Assembly: GCF_016907275.1 (NCBI RefSeq)
Contig: NZ_JAFBBP010000001.1
Location: 1,612,001 to 1,676,000, forward strand
DNA: 64,000 nucleotides
From: Micromonospora luteifusca
GTDB lineage: Bacteria > Actinomycetota > Actinomycetes > Mycobacteriales > Micromonosporaceae
Reading direction: 5' to 3'
Shown here: piece after piece, positions 16,754-25,318 of the stretch
How the letters are laid out: each line of letters opens with the position of its first letter
Numbering within the stretch: the first letter of the stretch is position 1
The notes under the pieces: model-generated
The model's database searches: none
Told to the model about the DNA's origin: nothing
The model's input: the letters and a program-made list of their open reading frames with translations, nothing else
Position numbers and translations under genes: made by a program

Positions 16754-18868
16754 TTGACCGACCAGACCGGCCTGGAGCAGGAGATTGCCGTCGAGCAACG
16801 ACACCTCGACCGGGTGTACGCACGACTGGCCGAACTGCGGCGCTCGGCGGTCCGCGCCGAGCGTGACGGCTACCGGATGGCCCGGGTAGGCACGTTCGGC
16901 GCGCTGGTCGAGCGTGACGCGATGGTCTTCCACGCCGCGCAGCGGCGGCACACCCTGGACGCCGAGTACGAGGGGTTGGTCTTCGGCCGGCTGGACCTGC
17001 GCGACCGTCAGGTGCTGCACGTCGGGCGACTCGGCATCCGGGACGAGGACGCCACCACGCTGGTCGTCGACTGGCGGGCGCCGGCCGCCGCCGCCTTCTA
17101 CCAGGCGACCCCGGCGCAGCCGCTGGACGTGGTGCGTCGCCGCACGATCCAGTCCCGTGCCGAGCGGGTCACCCGGATCGAGGACGATCTGCTCGACCCG
17201 ACCGCCGCCCCGGAGGGGATGACGGTCGTCGGTGACGGTGCGTTGCTGGCCACCCTGTCCAAGGCCACCGGCCGGGGCATGCGGGACATCGTGGCGACGA
17301 TCCAGCGGGAGCAGGACGACGCGATCCGCTCGCCCGGCTCCGGGGTGACGATCGTCGCGGGCGGCCCGGGCACCGGCAAGACCGCGGTCGCCCTGCACCG
17401 GGCCGCGTTCCTGCTCTATTCCGAACGCAGCCGGTACGCGGGCGGCGGCATCCTGGTGGTCGGCCCGTCGTCGGTCTTCGTCGAGTACATCGCCTCGGTG
17501 CTGCCGTCGCTCGGTGAGGACACCGCGACCCTGCACTCGCTGGGCACCCTCTTTCCGGGGATGACCGCCACCCGCCCCGACCCGCCCGAGGTCGCGGCGG
17601 TGAAGGGCTCGCTGCGGATGCGCCGGGTGCTGGAGCGTGCGGCCCGCGACGCGGTGCCGGGCGGTCCGGGTGAGTTGCGGCTGCTCTACCGGGGCACGTT
17701 GCTGCGGTTGGACCGGGCCGAATTGGACCGGATCCGGGATCGCGTGCTGCACCGGGGCGCTCGACGCAACGAGGTGCGCCGGGCCGGCTTCGACGGGGTG
17801 TTCGCCGCGCTCTGGGCGCAGGCCCGGGAGGTGGGCATCAGACTGCCGGAGCAGCGGACCTTCGAGGGCGAGATCGCCGAGCGGGCCGAGTTCCGGGAGT
17901 TCCTCAAGGCGTGGTGGCCGCGGCTGCACCCTCGCCACGTGCTCGGCTGGCTGGCCCGACCGGATCGGCTGCGCCGGTACGCGAGCGGGATCCTCTCCAG
18001 CGCGGAGATCCGGCTGCTCAGCGCCGCGTACCGGAGCCTGGACACCGACGGGCTGACCATTGCCGACATCGCGTTGTTGGACGAGTTGGACGCGCTGCTC
18101 GGCAAGCCGGCAAAGCCGGCCCGGGCTCGGCGCGATCCGTTCCAGCTGGCTGGCGGTGTACGCGAGCTGAGCACCCTCGGCGAGCGCCAGCGGGCGGCCC
18201 GGGCGGCGGCCCGGGAGCGTCCGGAGGATTACCGGGACTACGCGCACGTGGTGGTGGACGAGGCACAGGACGTCTCGCCGATGCAGTGGCGGATGGTCGG
18301 TCGGCGTGGCCACCTGGCGTCCTGGACGGTGGTGGGTGACCCCGCGCAGACCGCGTGGACCGGCGATCCGGAGGAGCTGAACCGGGCCCGCGACCAGGCG
18401 CTGGGCCGGCGCAAGCGACACGACTTCACGCTCACCACCAACTACCGCAACTCGTCGGAGATCTTCGCGGTGGCGGCGGCGGAGATCCGCCGGCTCTACC
18501 CTGACCTGCCGCTGCCGACCGCCGTCCGCTCCACCGGGGTCGATCCGGTCGAGCTGGTGGTGCCCCCGACGGGGTTGGAGACCGCCACCGTGGAGGCGGC
18601 GGCCGGCCTGCTGGCCGAGGTGGAGGGCACGGTCGGGGTGATCACCCCGGTCCCCCGCCGCGACGAGGTCGCCGGCTGGCTCACCGCGCTCGACGCTCCG
18701 CGGCTGCAGGTGGTGACCAGCCTGGAGGCCAAGGGCATGGAGTACGACGGGGTGGTGCTGGTCGCCCCGAGCGAGATCCGGGCGGATCCGGGTGCCGGGG
18801 TACGCACCCTGTACGTGGCGCTCTCCCGGGCCACTCAGCGACTCACCACCCTCGACCCGACCGGCTGA
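16754..18868 (+). CDS. HelD-like superfamily 1 helicase (RNA polymerase recycling type)
   Basis: 704 residues from TTG 16754, chosen because SD GAAGGAG lies 6 bases upstream. The N-terminus is a long antiparallel coiled coil (EQEIAVEQRHLDRVYARLAE onward), the arm that HelD proteins insert into RNA polymerase. Then come Walker A GGPGTGKTAVALHR (about 202), DEXX motif VVVDEAQDVSP, motif TTNYRNSSEIF and C-terminal LYVALSRATQRLTTL. This order and the early coiled coil separate it from UvrD/PcrA DNA helicases. Known role of the family: ATP-driven release of stalled RNA polymerase, with some actinobacterial members (HelR) conferring rifamycin tolerance. Which subclass this is cannot be told from sequence alone. 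Confidence 0.85.
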   Translation: MTDQTGLEQEIAVEQRHLDRVYARLAELRRSAVRAERDGYRMARVGTFGALVERDAMVFHAAQRRHTLDAEYEGLVFGRLDLRDRQVLHVGRLGIRDEDATTLVVDWRAPAAAAFYQATPAQPLDVVRRRTIQSRAERVTRIEDDLLDPTAAPEGMTVVGDGALLATLSKATGRGMRDIVATIQREQDDAIRSPGSGVTIVAGGPGTGKTAVALHRAAFLLYSERSRYAGGGILVVGPSSVFVEYIASVLPSLGEDTATLHSLGTLFPGMTATRPDPPEVAAVKGSLRMRRVLERAARDAVPGGPGELRLLYRGTLLRLDRAELDRIRDRVLHRGARRNEVRRAGFDGVFAALWAQAREVGIRLPEQRTFEGEIAERAEFREFLKAWWPRLHPRHVLGWLARPDRLRRYASGILSSAEIRLLSAAYRSLDTDGLTIADIALLDELDALLGKPAKPARARRDPFQLAGGVRELSTLGERQRAARAAARERPEDYRDYAHVVVDEAQDVSPMQWRMVGRRGHLASWTVVGDPAQTAWTGDPEELNRARDQALGRRKRHDFTLTTNYRNSSEIFAVAAAEIRRLYPDLPLPTAVRSTGVDPVELVVPPTGLETATVEAAAGLLAEVEGTVGVITPVPRRDEVAGWLTALDAPRLQVVTSLEAKGMEYDGVVLVAPSEIRADPGAGVRTLYVALSRATQRLTTLDPTG

Positions 18869-18903
18869 TCCGTGACGAATGACCGGACGGGACAGCGGCC
18901 GGC

Positions 18904-18938
18904 CGCATACTTGCATACATAGCGATGTGAGCATACAT
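18904..18938. promoter_or_regulatory. Candidate metal-responsive operator/promoter of CDF gene
   Basis: An AT-rich island in GC-rich surroundings with three GCATAC copies (18904, 18913, 18931) and an imperfect dyad TGCATACAT-AGCG-ATGTGAGCA (7 of 9 paired). ArsR/SmtB-type repressors bind similar AT-rich dyads. It lies 38 bases before the exporter start. Confidence 0.4.
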
Positions 18939-18975
18939 TTGACCGGGTCCCGACTGGCGGCGGAAGGTGGGTCTC

Positions 18976-19893
18976 GTGGGCGCAGGTCATGACCACCACC
19001 ATGGGTCGGTCGCCAATGCCGCACACCAGCACAGGGGACGGCTCTGGGCGGCGTTCGGGCTCCTCGCCACCCTGATGGTGGTCGAGGCGGTGGCCGCCCT
19101 GCACACCGGCTCACTCGCCCTGCTCTCCGACGCCGGGCACATGTTCACCGACGTGCTCGGCATCGGCATGGCGCTCGCCGCGATCACCGCCACCCGGCGG
19201 GCCACCGGCGACCCGCAGCGCACCTTCGGGCTCTACCGACTCGAGGTGCTCGCCGCACTCGCCAACGCCGTCCTGCTCTCCGCCGTCGCGGTCTACGTGG
19301 TGATCGAGGCGATCCGCCGCTTCGGTGATCCGCACGAGGTCATCGCCGGACCAATGCTCGCGGTGGCCGTGCTCGGCCTGCTCGCGAACGTCGGCGCCTT
19401 CGCCCTGCTCCGCGCCGGAGCCCGGGAGAGCATCAACCTTCAGGGCGCCTATCTCGAGGTGCTCGGCGACCTGCTCGGCTCGGTCGGCGTGATCGGCGCG
19501 GCGCTGCTCATCACCGTCACCGACTGGTGGTGGGCCGACCCACTCGTCGCGGTCGCCATCGGTGTGTTCATCCTGCCGCGCACCTGGCGGCTGGCACGCG
19601 CCGCCGTCCGCATCCTGGTGCAGGCCGCCCCGGAGCACCTCCAGGTGACCGCCGTGCACGACCGGCTGGCCGCCGTCCCCGGTGTGGTCGAGGTGCACGA
19701 CCTGCACGTCTGGACGCTCACCTCGGGCATGGAGGTGGCCTCCGCACACCTGACCATGGCGCCCGGCGCCGAGGTCGGCGCAGTGCTCAGCGCGGCGCGT
19801 ACAGCCCTGCACGACGACTTCCGAATCGAACACGCGACGTTGCAGATCGAGCCCGGTGCCACCTCCGGGGCCTGCGGCTCAATCGAGTGGTGA
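18976..19893 (+). CDS. Cation diffusion facilitator metal exporter
   Basis: 305 residues from GTG 18976 (SD GGAAGG). N-terminal His cluster GHDHHHG, six predicted helices (about 25-190) with the metal-site signature LLSDAGHMFTDVLGIGMAL in helix 2 and the second Asp/His-type site in LEVLGDLLGSVGVIGAAL in helix 5, then a cytoplasmic ferredoxin-like domain (about 205-290) with VHDLHVWTLTSG. This is the ZitB/CzcD group, exporting Zn(II) and sometimes Cd or Co using the proton gradient. Upstream AT-rich dyads suggest metal-dependent control. Confidence 0.92.
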   Translation: MGAGHDHHHGSVANAAHQHRGRLWAAFGLLATLMVVEAVAALHTGSLALLSDAGHMFTDVLGIGMALAAITATRRATGDPQRTFGLYRLEVLAALANAVLLSAVAVYVVIEAIRRFGDPHEVIAGPMLAVAVLGLLANVGAFALLRAGARESINLQGAYLEVLGDLLGSVGVIGAALLITVTDWWWADPLVAVAIGVFILPRTWRLARAAVRILVQAAPEHLQVTAVHDRLAAVPGVVEVHDLHVWTLTSGMEVASAHLTMAPGAEVGAVLSAARTALHDDFRIEHATLQIEPGATSGACGSIEW

Positions 19894-20012
19894 CGGCGCT
19901 TTTCTGGTGACGGCGCACGCACCGTCCGTCACATCGGCTGCAACCGCCCCACCGGCACCGGTAGGCTCGGTCCCGGCCTCCACCAGGCGGCGCCCTCCCG
20001 GCGCCGGTGGCG

Positions 20013-20126
20013 GTCGCCGCCTAATTGCCACATAGGCGAACCGGGGAACCACGTTCCTGGGGTGCATCCGCGTCAGCGGTAGGGATCTTCCGTCCCGAAC
20101 CCGTCAGCTAACCCGGTCGGCGGCTG
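20013..20126 (+). ncRNA. Cyclic di-AMP riboswitch (ydaO/yuaA class)
   Basis: The conserved blocks of the ydaO motif appear in order: CCGGGGAACC (20041-20050), CTGGGGTGCATC (20057-20068), GGTAGGGATCTTCCGTCCCGA around 20078-20098 in two parts, and CCGTCAGCTAACCCGGTCGG (20101-20120). GCCGCC (20016-20021) can pair with GGCGGC (20119-20124) as closing helix P1. In actinobacteria this class commonly precedes cell-wall hydrolase or Rpf-like genes and turns them off at high c-di-AMP. The downstream gene starts 17 bases later. Confidence 0.88.
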
Positions 20127-20143
20127 ACGGAAGGACATGCACA

Positions 20144-21208
20144 GTGGCACCAGCACGACCACCCGCCGCCCGACTCGCGGCCCTGATCGTCGCGATGCTC
20201 GCCCTCGGCATCGCTCTCCCGGCCGGCACCGCCTCGGCCGCTCCCCCGACCGGCCTGCAGGCCGCCGCACCCGACTCCGACGAAGAGGGTGGCACCCCGG
20301 CGCTGCGCGCCCAACTGGAGGCCGCCAGCAAGGGCTACCTGGACGCGAAACGCGCTCTGGACACCTCCGTGCAGCGCCAGCAGCAGCTCACCACCCGGCT
20401 GAAGACCATCGAGGTCGAGCTCGCCCAACGCAACGGCAAAGTTGGCGAGATCGCCGGCGTGGCGTACCGCACCGGCCGGCTCGGCACGATGGCGGCGCTG
20501 CTCAACAGCGGCACCCCCGACGGATTCATGGACCGGGCCGCCACCCTGGGCGCGGTGGCCGCCAACGAGGACAAGGTGCTGCGCGACCTGCACACCAGCA
20601 AGGACCAGGCCAACCGCACCCGGGTCGCCCTCAACGGCGAGGTCACCGAGCAGCGCAAGCAGGTCGCGGTGATGGCCAAACGCAAGGAGCAGGCCGAGCG
20701 GGCCCTCACCGTGGCCAACACATCCACGCCGCAGACCACCGCCGACACCGGCTCCAACCGGGGCACCTCCGCCGCCAACGCGAAGCCCGCGCCACGCAAC
20801 TCCAACGGCTCCTGGCCATCGGAGTCGTGCAGCGTCAACGACCCCACGCCCGCCAGCGGCTGCATCACCCCGCGCACCCTGCACGCGCTCAACCAGGCCA
20901 AGGCCGCAGGCTTCACCCGGTACGTCTCCTGCCACCGCCCCAGCGGCTCCGGAGAACACCCGAAGGGCCGGGCCTGCGACTTCGCCGCGCAGAAGAACGG
21001 CTTCGGCGGAAACGCCACCGGCGGCGACAAGACGTACGGCAACAACCTGGCCGCGTACTTCATCCGCAACTCCAACCAGCTCGCCGTCCTGTACGTGATC
21101 TGGTACCGGCAGATCTGGCTGCCCAGCAGCGGGTGGAAGTCGTACAGCGGGGCGGGCGGCGACCCGTCCAGCGCCCACACCAACCACGTGCACCTGTCGG
21201 TCTACTGA
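20144..21208 (+). CDS. Secreted coiled-coil protein with ARB-07466-like C-terminal domain
   Basis: 354 residues from GTG 20144 with SD GGAAGGA. Signal peptide ending near TASAAPP. Long coiled coil (about 50-190), Ser/Thr/Asn linker, then a C-terminal domain (about 225-354) with CSVNDPTPASGC, SCHRPSGSGEHPKGRACDFA and a final SSAHTNHVHLSVY, the His/Asp pattern of the ARB-07466-type domain found in secreted actinobacterial proteins. The layout resembles RipA/NlpC-type wall enzymes with a coiled-coil autoinhibitory segment, but no NlpC Cys-His-His triad is visible. The c-di-AMP riboswitch in its leader supports a wall-remodelling role. Confidence 0.82.
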   Translation: MAPARPPAARLAALIVAMLALGIALPAGTASAAPPTGLQAAAPDSDEEGGTPALRAQLEAASKGYLDAKRALDTSVQRQQQLTTRLKTIEVELAQRNGKVGEIAGVAYRTGRLGTMAALLNSGTPDGFMDRAATLGAVAANEDKVLRDLHTSKDQANRTRVALNGEVTEQRKQVAVMAKRKEQAERALTVANTSTPQTTADTGSNRGTSAANAKPAPRNSNGSWPSESCSVNDPTPASGCITPRTLHALNQAKAAGFTRYVSCHRPSGSGEHPKGRACDFAAQKNGFGGNATGGDKTYGNNLAAYFIRNSNQLAVLYVIWYRQIWLPSSGWKSYSGAGGDPSSAHTNHVHLSVY

Positions 21209-21320
21209 CCCACCCGCTGTTCGGGATGTGTCACGGCGGGGCTCACCGCCGCAGACCCGCCCGAGGCGGGTAGGTCTCCCGGCCGGACCGGCCAGGGGAT
21301 GATCCACACGCTTTCGCCGA

Positions 21321-21355
21321 TGTCGGGGTATCCGGGTTGACGGGATACCCCGACA
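21321..21355. terminator. Perfect 13-bp hairpin
   Basis: Arms 21321-21333 and 21343-21355 (TGTCGGGGTATCC and its complement) pair perfectly around a 9-base loop, 113 bases after the stop of the coiled-coil gene. A weaker 6-bp stem, CGGCGG/CCGCCG, lies nearer the stop at about 21233. No U-tract follows. Confidence 0.7.
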
Positions 21356-21485
21356 CTGGCGACGTGTTATCGATCTTGGATGGGTGACGATCTCGCCGCC
21401 CACGGACCGGCTACGTCGCCGGGCGTACCTCTGATGTCGTCGGCGGTCGGACGACCCGGCAGTGACCCGCGGGCAGCATCGCGGT

Positions 21486-21995
21486 ATGCCTCGGATCCCA
21501 CCCACCGCCCGCAAGGGCCTCCTCACCCTGCACCTGGTCACCTCGCTCGGCTGGCTCGGCACCGACCTGGTGCTGCTCACCCTCGGCATCGCCGTGCAGC
21601 GTGGCGCCGATCCGGCGGCGGTCTACCCGGTCACGGCGCTGGTCGGCACCGTGCTGTTCGCGCCGCTGAGCGTCCTGGTCTGGCTGATCGGTGTCGCCAG
21701 CGCGCTACTCACACCGTGGGGCCTGCTGCGCTACCGCTGGGTGCTGGTCAAGCTCGTGCTCACCACGGTGATGGTCGGGCTGGTGCTGTTCCTGCTCACC
21801 CCGAACCTGCGGCACGCCGGCGCGTTGGGCGCCGCCCTGCCCGCACGCGATCGCGCCGACCTGGTGATCGCACCCGCGGTGTCGACCAGCCTGATGATCA
21901 TCGCGACGGTGCTGTCCACCTACAAGCCCTGGGGCCGGCGTCCCGCCGCGCGAGCCGTGATCGCGAGCCGCGATCGCACTACAACCAGGATTTAG
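21486..21995 (+). CDS. Four-helix integral membrane protein, unknown function
   Basis: 169 residues from ATG 21486; GTG 21462 is possible. Four hydrophobic segments: about 12-33, 45-72, 84-105 and 125-145. The pattern RKGLLTLHLVTSLGWLGTDL with a conserved His in helix 1 resembles the DUF2269-like membrane proteins. No catalytic motif. The stop codon lies inside the left arm of an inverted repeat (21985-22030). Confidence 0.72.
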   Translation: MPRIPPTARKGLLTLHLVTSLGWLGTDLVLLTLGIAVQRGADPAAVYPVTALVGTVLFAPLSVLVWLIGVASALLTPWGLLRYRWVLVKLVLTTVMVGLVLFLLTPNLRHAGALGAALPARDRADLVIAPAVSTSLMIIATVLSTYKPWGRRPAARAVIASRDRTTTRI

Positions 21996-22030
21996 TGGCC
22001 TCGTCGCGCCCACAGACCACTACATCCTGG
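21985..22030. repeat. Inverted repeat between convergent genes
   Basis: 14-base arms (21985-21998 and 22017-22030; CCAGGATTTAGTGG against CCACTACATCCTGG) pair at 13 positions over an 18-base loop. The left arm contains the stop codon of the membrane-protein gene. It may be a bidirectional terminator or a REP-like palindrome. A further partial copy, CACTACAACCAGGA, begins just upstream at 21977. Confidence 0.6.
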
Positions 22031-22095
22031 ATCGAGCACGATCATGCCGTGGGGCGCGAGGCCCGCACGGCGCGAGGCCGGGGGCTGCCGGGTGG

Positions 22096-22563
22096 TCAGG
22101 GGGCGGGGGGTGGGTTGCCGGTGCGGTCCAGCGCCGCGCCGAGCCGGGTGGCCAGGGCGAGGTGAGCGTCGCGGGCCTGGCGGAACGCGTACCGGAACAG
22201 CAGGGTCGGTGCGGTCAGGGTGATCTCGACGTCGATCCGGACCAGGCCGTCCGGTTCGGCACGCAGTCGGGTGTGGTTGCGTACGGTGGTGGCCGGCCAC
22301 TGGCGGGCCACCGTGACGATTTCGTCGTCCTCGCTGATCAGCACGTCCGCGTGGTAGGTGGTCCGGAAGCGTAGCGGGCCGGCGGCCAGCCGGTCGTTGA
22401 TCGTGTAGCTGGCCCGGGCGCCCGGTCGGGGCGGCACTCGGCGGACCCGAACGATCAGCGGGTGCAGCTCACCCTGTCGGGTCAGATCGCTGAGCAACGC
22501 CGCCGCCTCGGCTGGCGAGCACCGGGCCTGGACGGTGTAGCTGAAGGTATCGCTGCTGAGCAC
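22096..22563 (-). CDS. SRPBCC (START-like) family protein
   Basis: 155 residues from GTG 22563 (SD GGGAG). Begins TFSYTVQARCSPAEAAALLS and continues through alternating strands to a long C-terminal helix RYAFRQARDAHLALATRLGA, the helix-grip fold order of SRPBCC/polyketide-cyclase-like proteins that bind hydrophobic ligands. No catalytic residues can be named. It is divergent from the PfkB-SurE operon and convergent with the membrane protein at 21486. Confidence 0.75.
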   Translation of the reverse strand: MLSSDTFSYTVQARCSPAEAAALLSDLTRQGELHPLIVRVRRVPPRPGARASYTINDRLAAGPLRFRTTYHADVLISEDDEIVTVARQWPATTVRNHTRLRAEPDGLVRIDVEITLTAPTLLFRYAFRQARDAHLALATRLGAALDRTGNPPPAP

Positions 22564-22735
22564 ACCGTCTCCCGCCGTCGTTGGTCGCACGATCGTCCCG
22601 TACCGATGTCTGGCTGGCAACGCCCGACGGTGGCCAACACCAGGGCGAAACCTCGCCTGGTGGATGGCCTGCCACCACCTGTCCTATTAGGGTCGGTTAG
22701 TGATAATTCACCCGACTGTCCTGGAGAGCGACATC

Positions 22736-22756
22736 ATGAACGGCGACGACCGGTGA
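22736..22756 (+). other. Six-codon leader ORF overlapping the PfkB start
   Basis: ATG at 22736 with upstream GGAGAG opens a six-residue ORF (MNGDDR) whose TGA overlaps the GTG start of the PfkB kinase (GTGA). It could couple or tune translation of the kinase, or it may reflect a mis-set kinase start. Confidence 0.35.
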
Positions 22757-23730
22757 GCGGGCACGTCATGGTCTTCGCGCCCACTCCGCAGCTCACCGTG
22801 ACCGTGGACCAGCCGAACGACCATCCCGAGTTGCACCTGCACCCCGGCGGGCAGGGCGTCTGGCAGGCCCGGATGGTGATGTCACTCGGTGTCGACGTGG
22901 TGCTCTGCGCCGCCCTCGGCGGCGAGATCGGCCAGGTGTTGGAGCCGCTGCTGGTCAGTGAGGGCGTGGACCTCAAGGTGGTGGTCCGTGACTCCGGCAG
23001 TGGCGGGTACGTGCACGACCGCCGCAACGGCTCCCGGCAGGAGATCGCCGACGTGCCCGGGCAGCCGCTGAGTCGGCACGAGATCGACGAGCTGTACAAC
23101 CTGGCCCTCGGCGAGGGCCTGCGGGCCGCGGTGAGCGTGCTCAGTGGGCCGAACGAACCGTGGCTCGTCCCGGCCGACCTGTACCGGCGCTTCGCCGCCG
23201 ACCTCGGCGCCAACGGCGGGCGGGTGGTCGTCGACCTCTCCGGCGATCACCTCGGCTCGGTGCTGGAGAGCGGCGTGTTCTTCCTCAAGGTGAGCCACGA
23301 GGAGCTGATCCGCGACGGCCGCGCCCGCAGCGACGACAGCCTGGAGCTGACCCGGGCCATGTACGAACTGCACGCCGCCGGCGCCGAGACGGTGGTGGTG
23401 AGTCGGGCCGACCAGCCGGCGCTGGCGCTCATCGACGGGGAGTTGTTCGAGGTCGAGATGCCCCGGCTGGAGGCCGCCGACCCGCGCGGCGCGGGCGACT
23501 CGATGACCGCCGGGGTGGCCGCCGTCGTGGCCAGAGGCGGGGACATCCGGACCGCCATCCGGACCGGCGCTGCCGCCGGTGCGTTGAACGTGACCCGGCA
23601 CGGCCTGGGCACCGGCCGGTTGGACTCGATCACCGGCCTGGTCGACCGGGTCCAACTGGTGCCGGCGGACAGTCGACAGCAGGAGCGGACCACCCCGGAC
23701 GAGTTGGCCGACCGAGTGGTCGAGCGATGA
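22753..23730 (+). CDS. PfkB family carbohydrate kinase
   Basis: 325 residues from GTG 22753 (ATG 22768 also possible). N-terminal LTVTVDQPNDHPELHLHPGG is unusual for the family, but HPGGQGVWQARMVMSLGVDV matches the GG-containing PfkB signature 1. Signature 2 is present as LEAADPRGAGDSMTAGVAAVVA, with the anion-hole GAGD and catalytic Asp. ATP-dependent phosphorylation of a sugar or nucleoside is expected. It overlaps surE by four bases, a pairing that hints at nucleotide or sugar-phosphate salvage, but the substrate is unknown. Confidence 0.88.
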   Translation: MSGHVMVFAPTPQLTVTVDQPNDHPELHLHPGGQGVWQARMVMSLGVDVVLCAALGGEIGQVLEPLLVSEGVDLKVVVRDSGSGGYVHDRRNGSRQEIADVPGQPLSRHEIDELYNLALGEGLRAAVSVLSGPNEPWLVPADLYRRFAADLGANGGRVVVDLSGDHLGSVLESGVFFLKVSHEELIRDGRARSDDSLELTRAMYELHAAGAETVVVSRADQPALALIDGELFEVEMPRLEAADPRGAGDSMTAGVAAVVARGGDIRTAIRTGAAAGALNVTRHGLGTGRLDSITGLVDRVQLVPADSRQQERTTPDELADRVVER

Positions 23731-24554
23731 CCCTGCGGGTGTTGATCACCAACGACGACGGGATCGCCGCCCCCGGCATCCAGGCGCTGGCCTGGGCGGC
23801 GGCGCAGCGGGGCCTGGACGTGGTGGTCGCCGCACCGCTGGAGGAGGCGAGCGGCACCAGCGCCGCGATGAGTGCCACCGAGCGCGACGGGCGGGTCGTC
23901 GTGAACGAGCACCCGCTGCCGGACCTGGCGGGTGTGCCGGCGTACGGCGTCGGTGGTTCCCCCGGCTTCATCACGCTGATCGCCCTGCACGGCGCGTTCG
24001 GCCCACCGCCGTCGGTCGTGTTGTCCGGTATCAACCGTGGTGCCAACGCCGGCCGGGCCGTGCTGCACTCCGGAACGGTGGGTGCCGCGTTCACCGCCGC
24101 CACGAACGGCTGCCGGGCGATGGCCGTCTCACTCGACGTGCTCTCCGCGGGCGAGGCGACGGCCGCGAGCGGTGGCGCCGCCGTGGACGCCGCCGCCCGG
24201 GTACGCGACGCCGAGCGGAACTGGAGCACCGCCGCGCGGGTCGCCCTGGACCTGCTCCCCCGGTTGACCTCCGCGCCGATGGAGAGCGTGCTCAACGTGA
24301 ACGCCCCGGACCTGCCGCACGGGCGGCTGCGGGGGGTGCGTCGAGGCACACTGGCCAGCTTCGGTCAGGTGCAGATGACGGTCGCCGAATCCGGCCACGG
24401 CTTCGTCCGTACCTCGCTCGAGGAGCCGGGCCAGGCCGCACAGCCCGGCACGGACGTGGCGCTGCTGGCCGCCGGGTACGCCTCGGTGACGGCCATCCGA
24501 GCGGTCACCGAGGCGACGGACATCGACCTGACCGGACTGGACGACCAGCCCTGA
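23727..24554 (+). CDS. surE: SurE-family 5'/3'-nucleotidase
   Basis: Divalent-metal phosphatase acting on nucleoside monophosphates. 275 residues. Starts MTLRVLITNDDGIAAPGIQA, with the adjacent metal-binding Asp pair near 10-11. The conserved VVSGINRGAN-type motif appears as VVLSGINRGANAG and HSGTVGAAFTA follows. ATG overlaps the PfkB stop. The C-terminal half is shorter on conserved motifs than E. coli SurE, as in other actinobacterial members. Confidence 0.92.
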   Translation: MTLRVLITNDDGIAAPGIQALAWAAAQRGLDVVVAAPLEEASGTSAAMSATERDGRVVVNEHPLPDLAGVPAYGVGGSPGFITLIALHGAFGPPPSVVLSGINRGANAGRAVLHSGTVGAAFTAATNGCRAMAVSLDVLSAGEATAASGGAAVDAAARVRDAERNWSTAARVALDLLPRLTSAPMESVLNVNAPDLPHGRLRGVRRGTLASFGQVQMTVAESGHGFVRTSLEEPGQAAQPGTDVALLAAGYASVTAIRAVTEATDIDLTGLDDQP

Positions 24555-24568
24555 GGATGCCTGCGCGC

Positions 24569-24931
24569 TCAGGCGCCGGGGAGCACCTCGGGGGTGACGG
24601 CGCCGGCGAAGTAGGGCTCGGGGGCACCGAACAGGCCGAGCAGGCCGGTCACCCAGAGCTGCCGGTGCACGAACCGGCTCGGCTCGGTGACGATCAGCTT
24701 GACGTCGCTCACCTCGGCCGTCTGGAAGCCGGCAACCATGGCGCTGATGCCGACGGAGTCGATGAAGGTGACCAGCCTCATGTTGAGCTCGATGCGGAGC
24801 GGCCGACTCTTGGCCAGCACCTCCGCGATCGCCTCGCGCACCTCGTACGCTGTGTCAACGTCGATCTCGCCACGCGGGGCGATCTCCACGACACCACCGG
24901 ACAAAACCGACTTCACGATCGACAGGCTCAC
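24569..24931 (-). CDS. STAS-domain anti-anti-sigma factor
   Basis: 120 residues from GTG 24931 (SD GGAGG). Contains IEIAPRGEIDVDTAYEVREA-like first strand and helix, then FIDSVGISAMVAGFQ, where the Ser after Asp is the phosphorylation site of SpoIIAA/RsbV-type antagonists. Expected to bind an anti-sigma kinase when unphosphorylated. No RsbW-type kinase or sigma factor is adjacent, so the partner is elsewhere. Confidence 0.88.
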   Translation of the reverse strand: MSLSIVKSVLSGGVVEIAPRGEIDVDTAYEVREAIAEVLAKSRPLRIELNMRLVTFIDSVGISAMVAGFQTAEVSDVKLIVTEPSRFVHRQLWVTGLLGLFGAPEPYFAGAVTPEVLPGA

Positions 24932-25318
24932 GCGAGCACCTCCACCCGCCCGTCCCCCGGGCGCCTCATCAGTACGCGGGCCGCGACCGAGCGTATTCCT
25001 CTGACGGCCTCGGTCGCCACCCCTCGGGATGAGCAATTCGCGGATCCGGACCCACAAAGTCGCCCATATCCGCATTTTCGAGTATCTGACTAGTCAAGAG
25101 TTTCCGTTATCTGACTCCCGACGATCGGTCGTGACCGACGCGCCGCCGGACCAGGGTAGCCGTTCGGGCCCCATGTGCCCGTCAACCGGCCCACTATCGA
25201 CGCCGCCCCGCGCGCGACCGGCGTGTCGCCCGCGGACACCCCGCCCGACGCCCGCCCACGGTTGCCGACGCCACCTAGCATCGGGCCGGGACACCCACCG
25301 TTACGGAGAGGACCTTCG
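24932..25318. other. Intergenic region, relatively AT-rich in the middle
   Basis: 387 bases between divergent genes. A low-GC stretch (about 25025-25120) contains two direct copies of TATCTGACT (25083-25091 and 25108-25116), 25 bases apart, and a dyad CGGTC-GT-GACCG near 25126. These could be promoter and operator elements for the rightward lipoprotein gene. No RNA gene or codon-biased ORF was found. Confidence 0.4.

Noticed and set aside
15620..19114. Very long open frame on the minus strand (over 1100 codons)
   Set aside because: It is antisense to the hydrolase and helicase genes, is Arg/Gly/His/Pro-rich without domains, and exists only because high GC suppresses stop codons.
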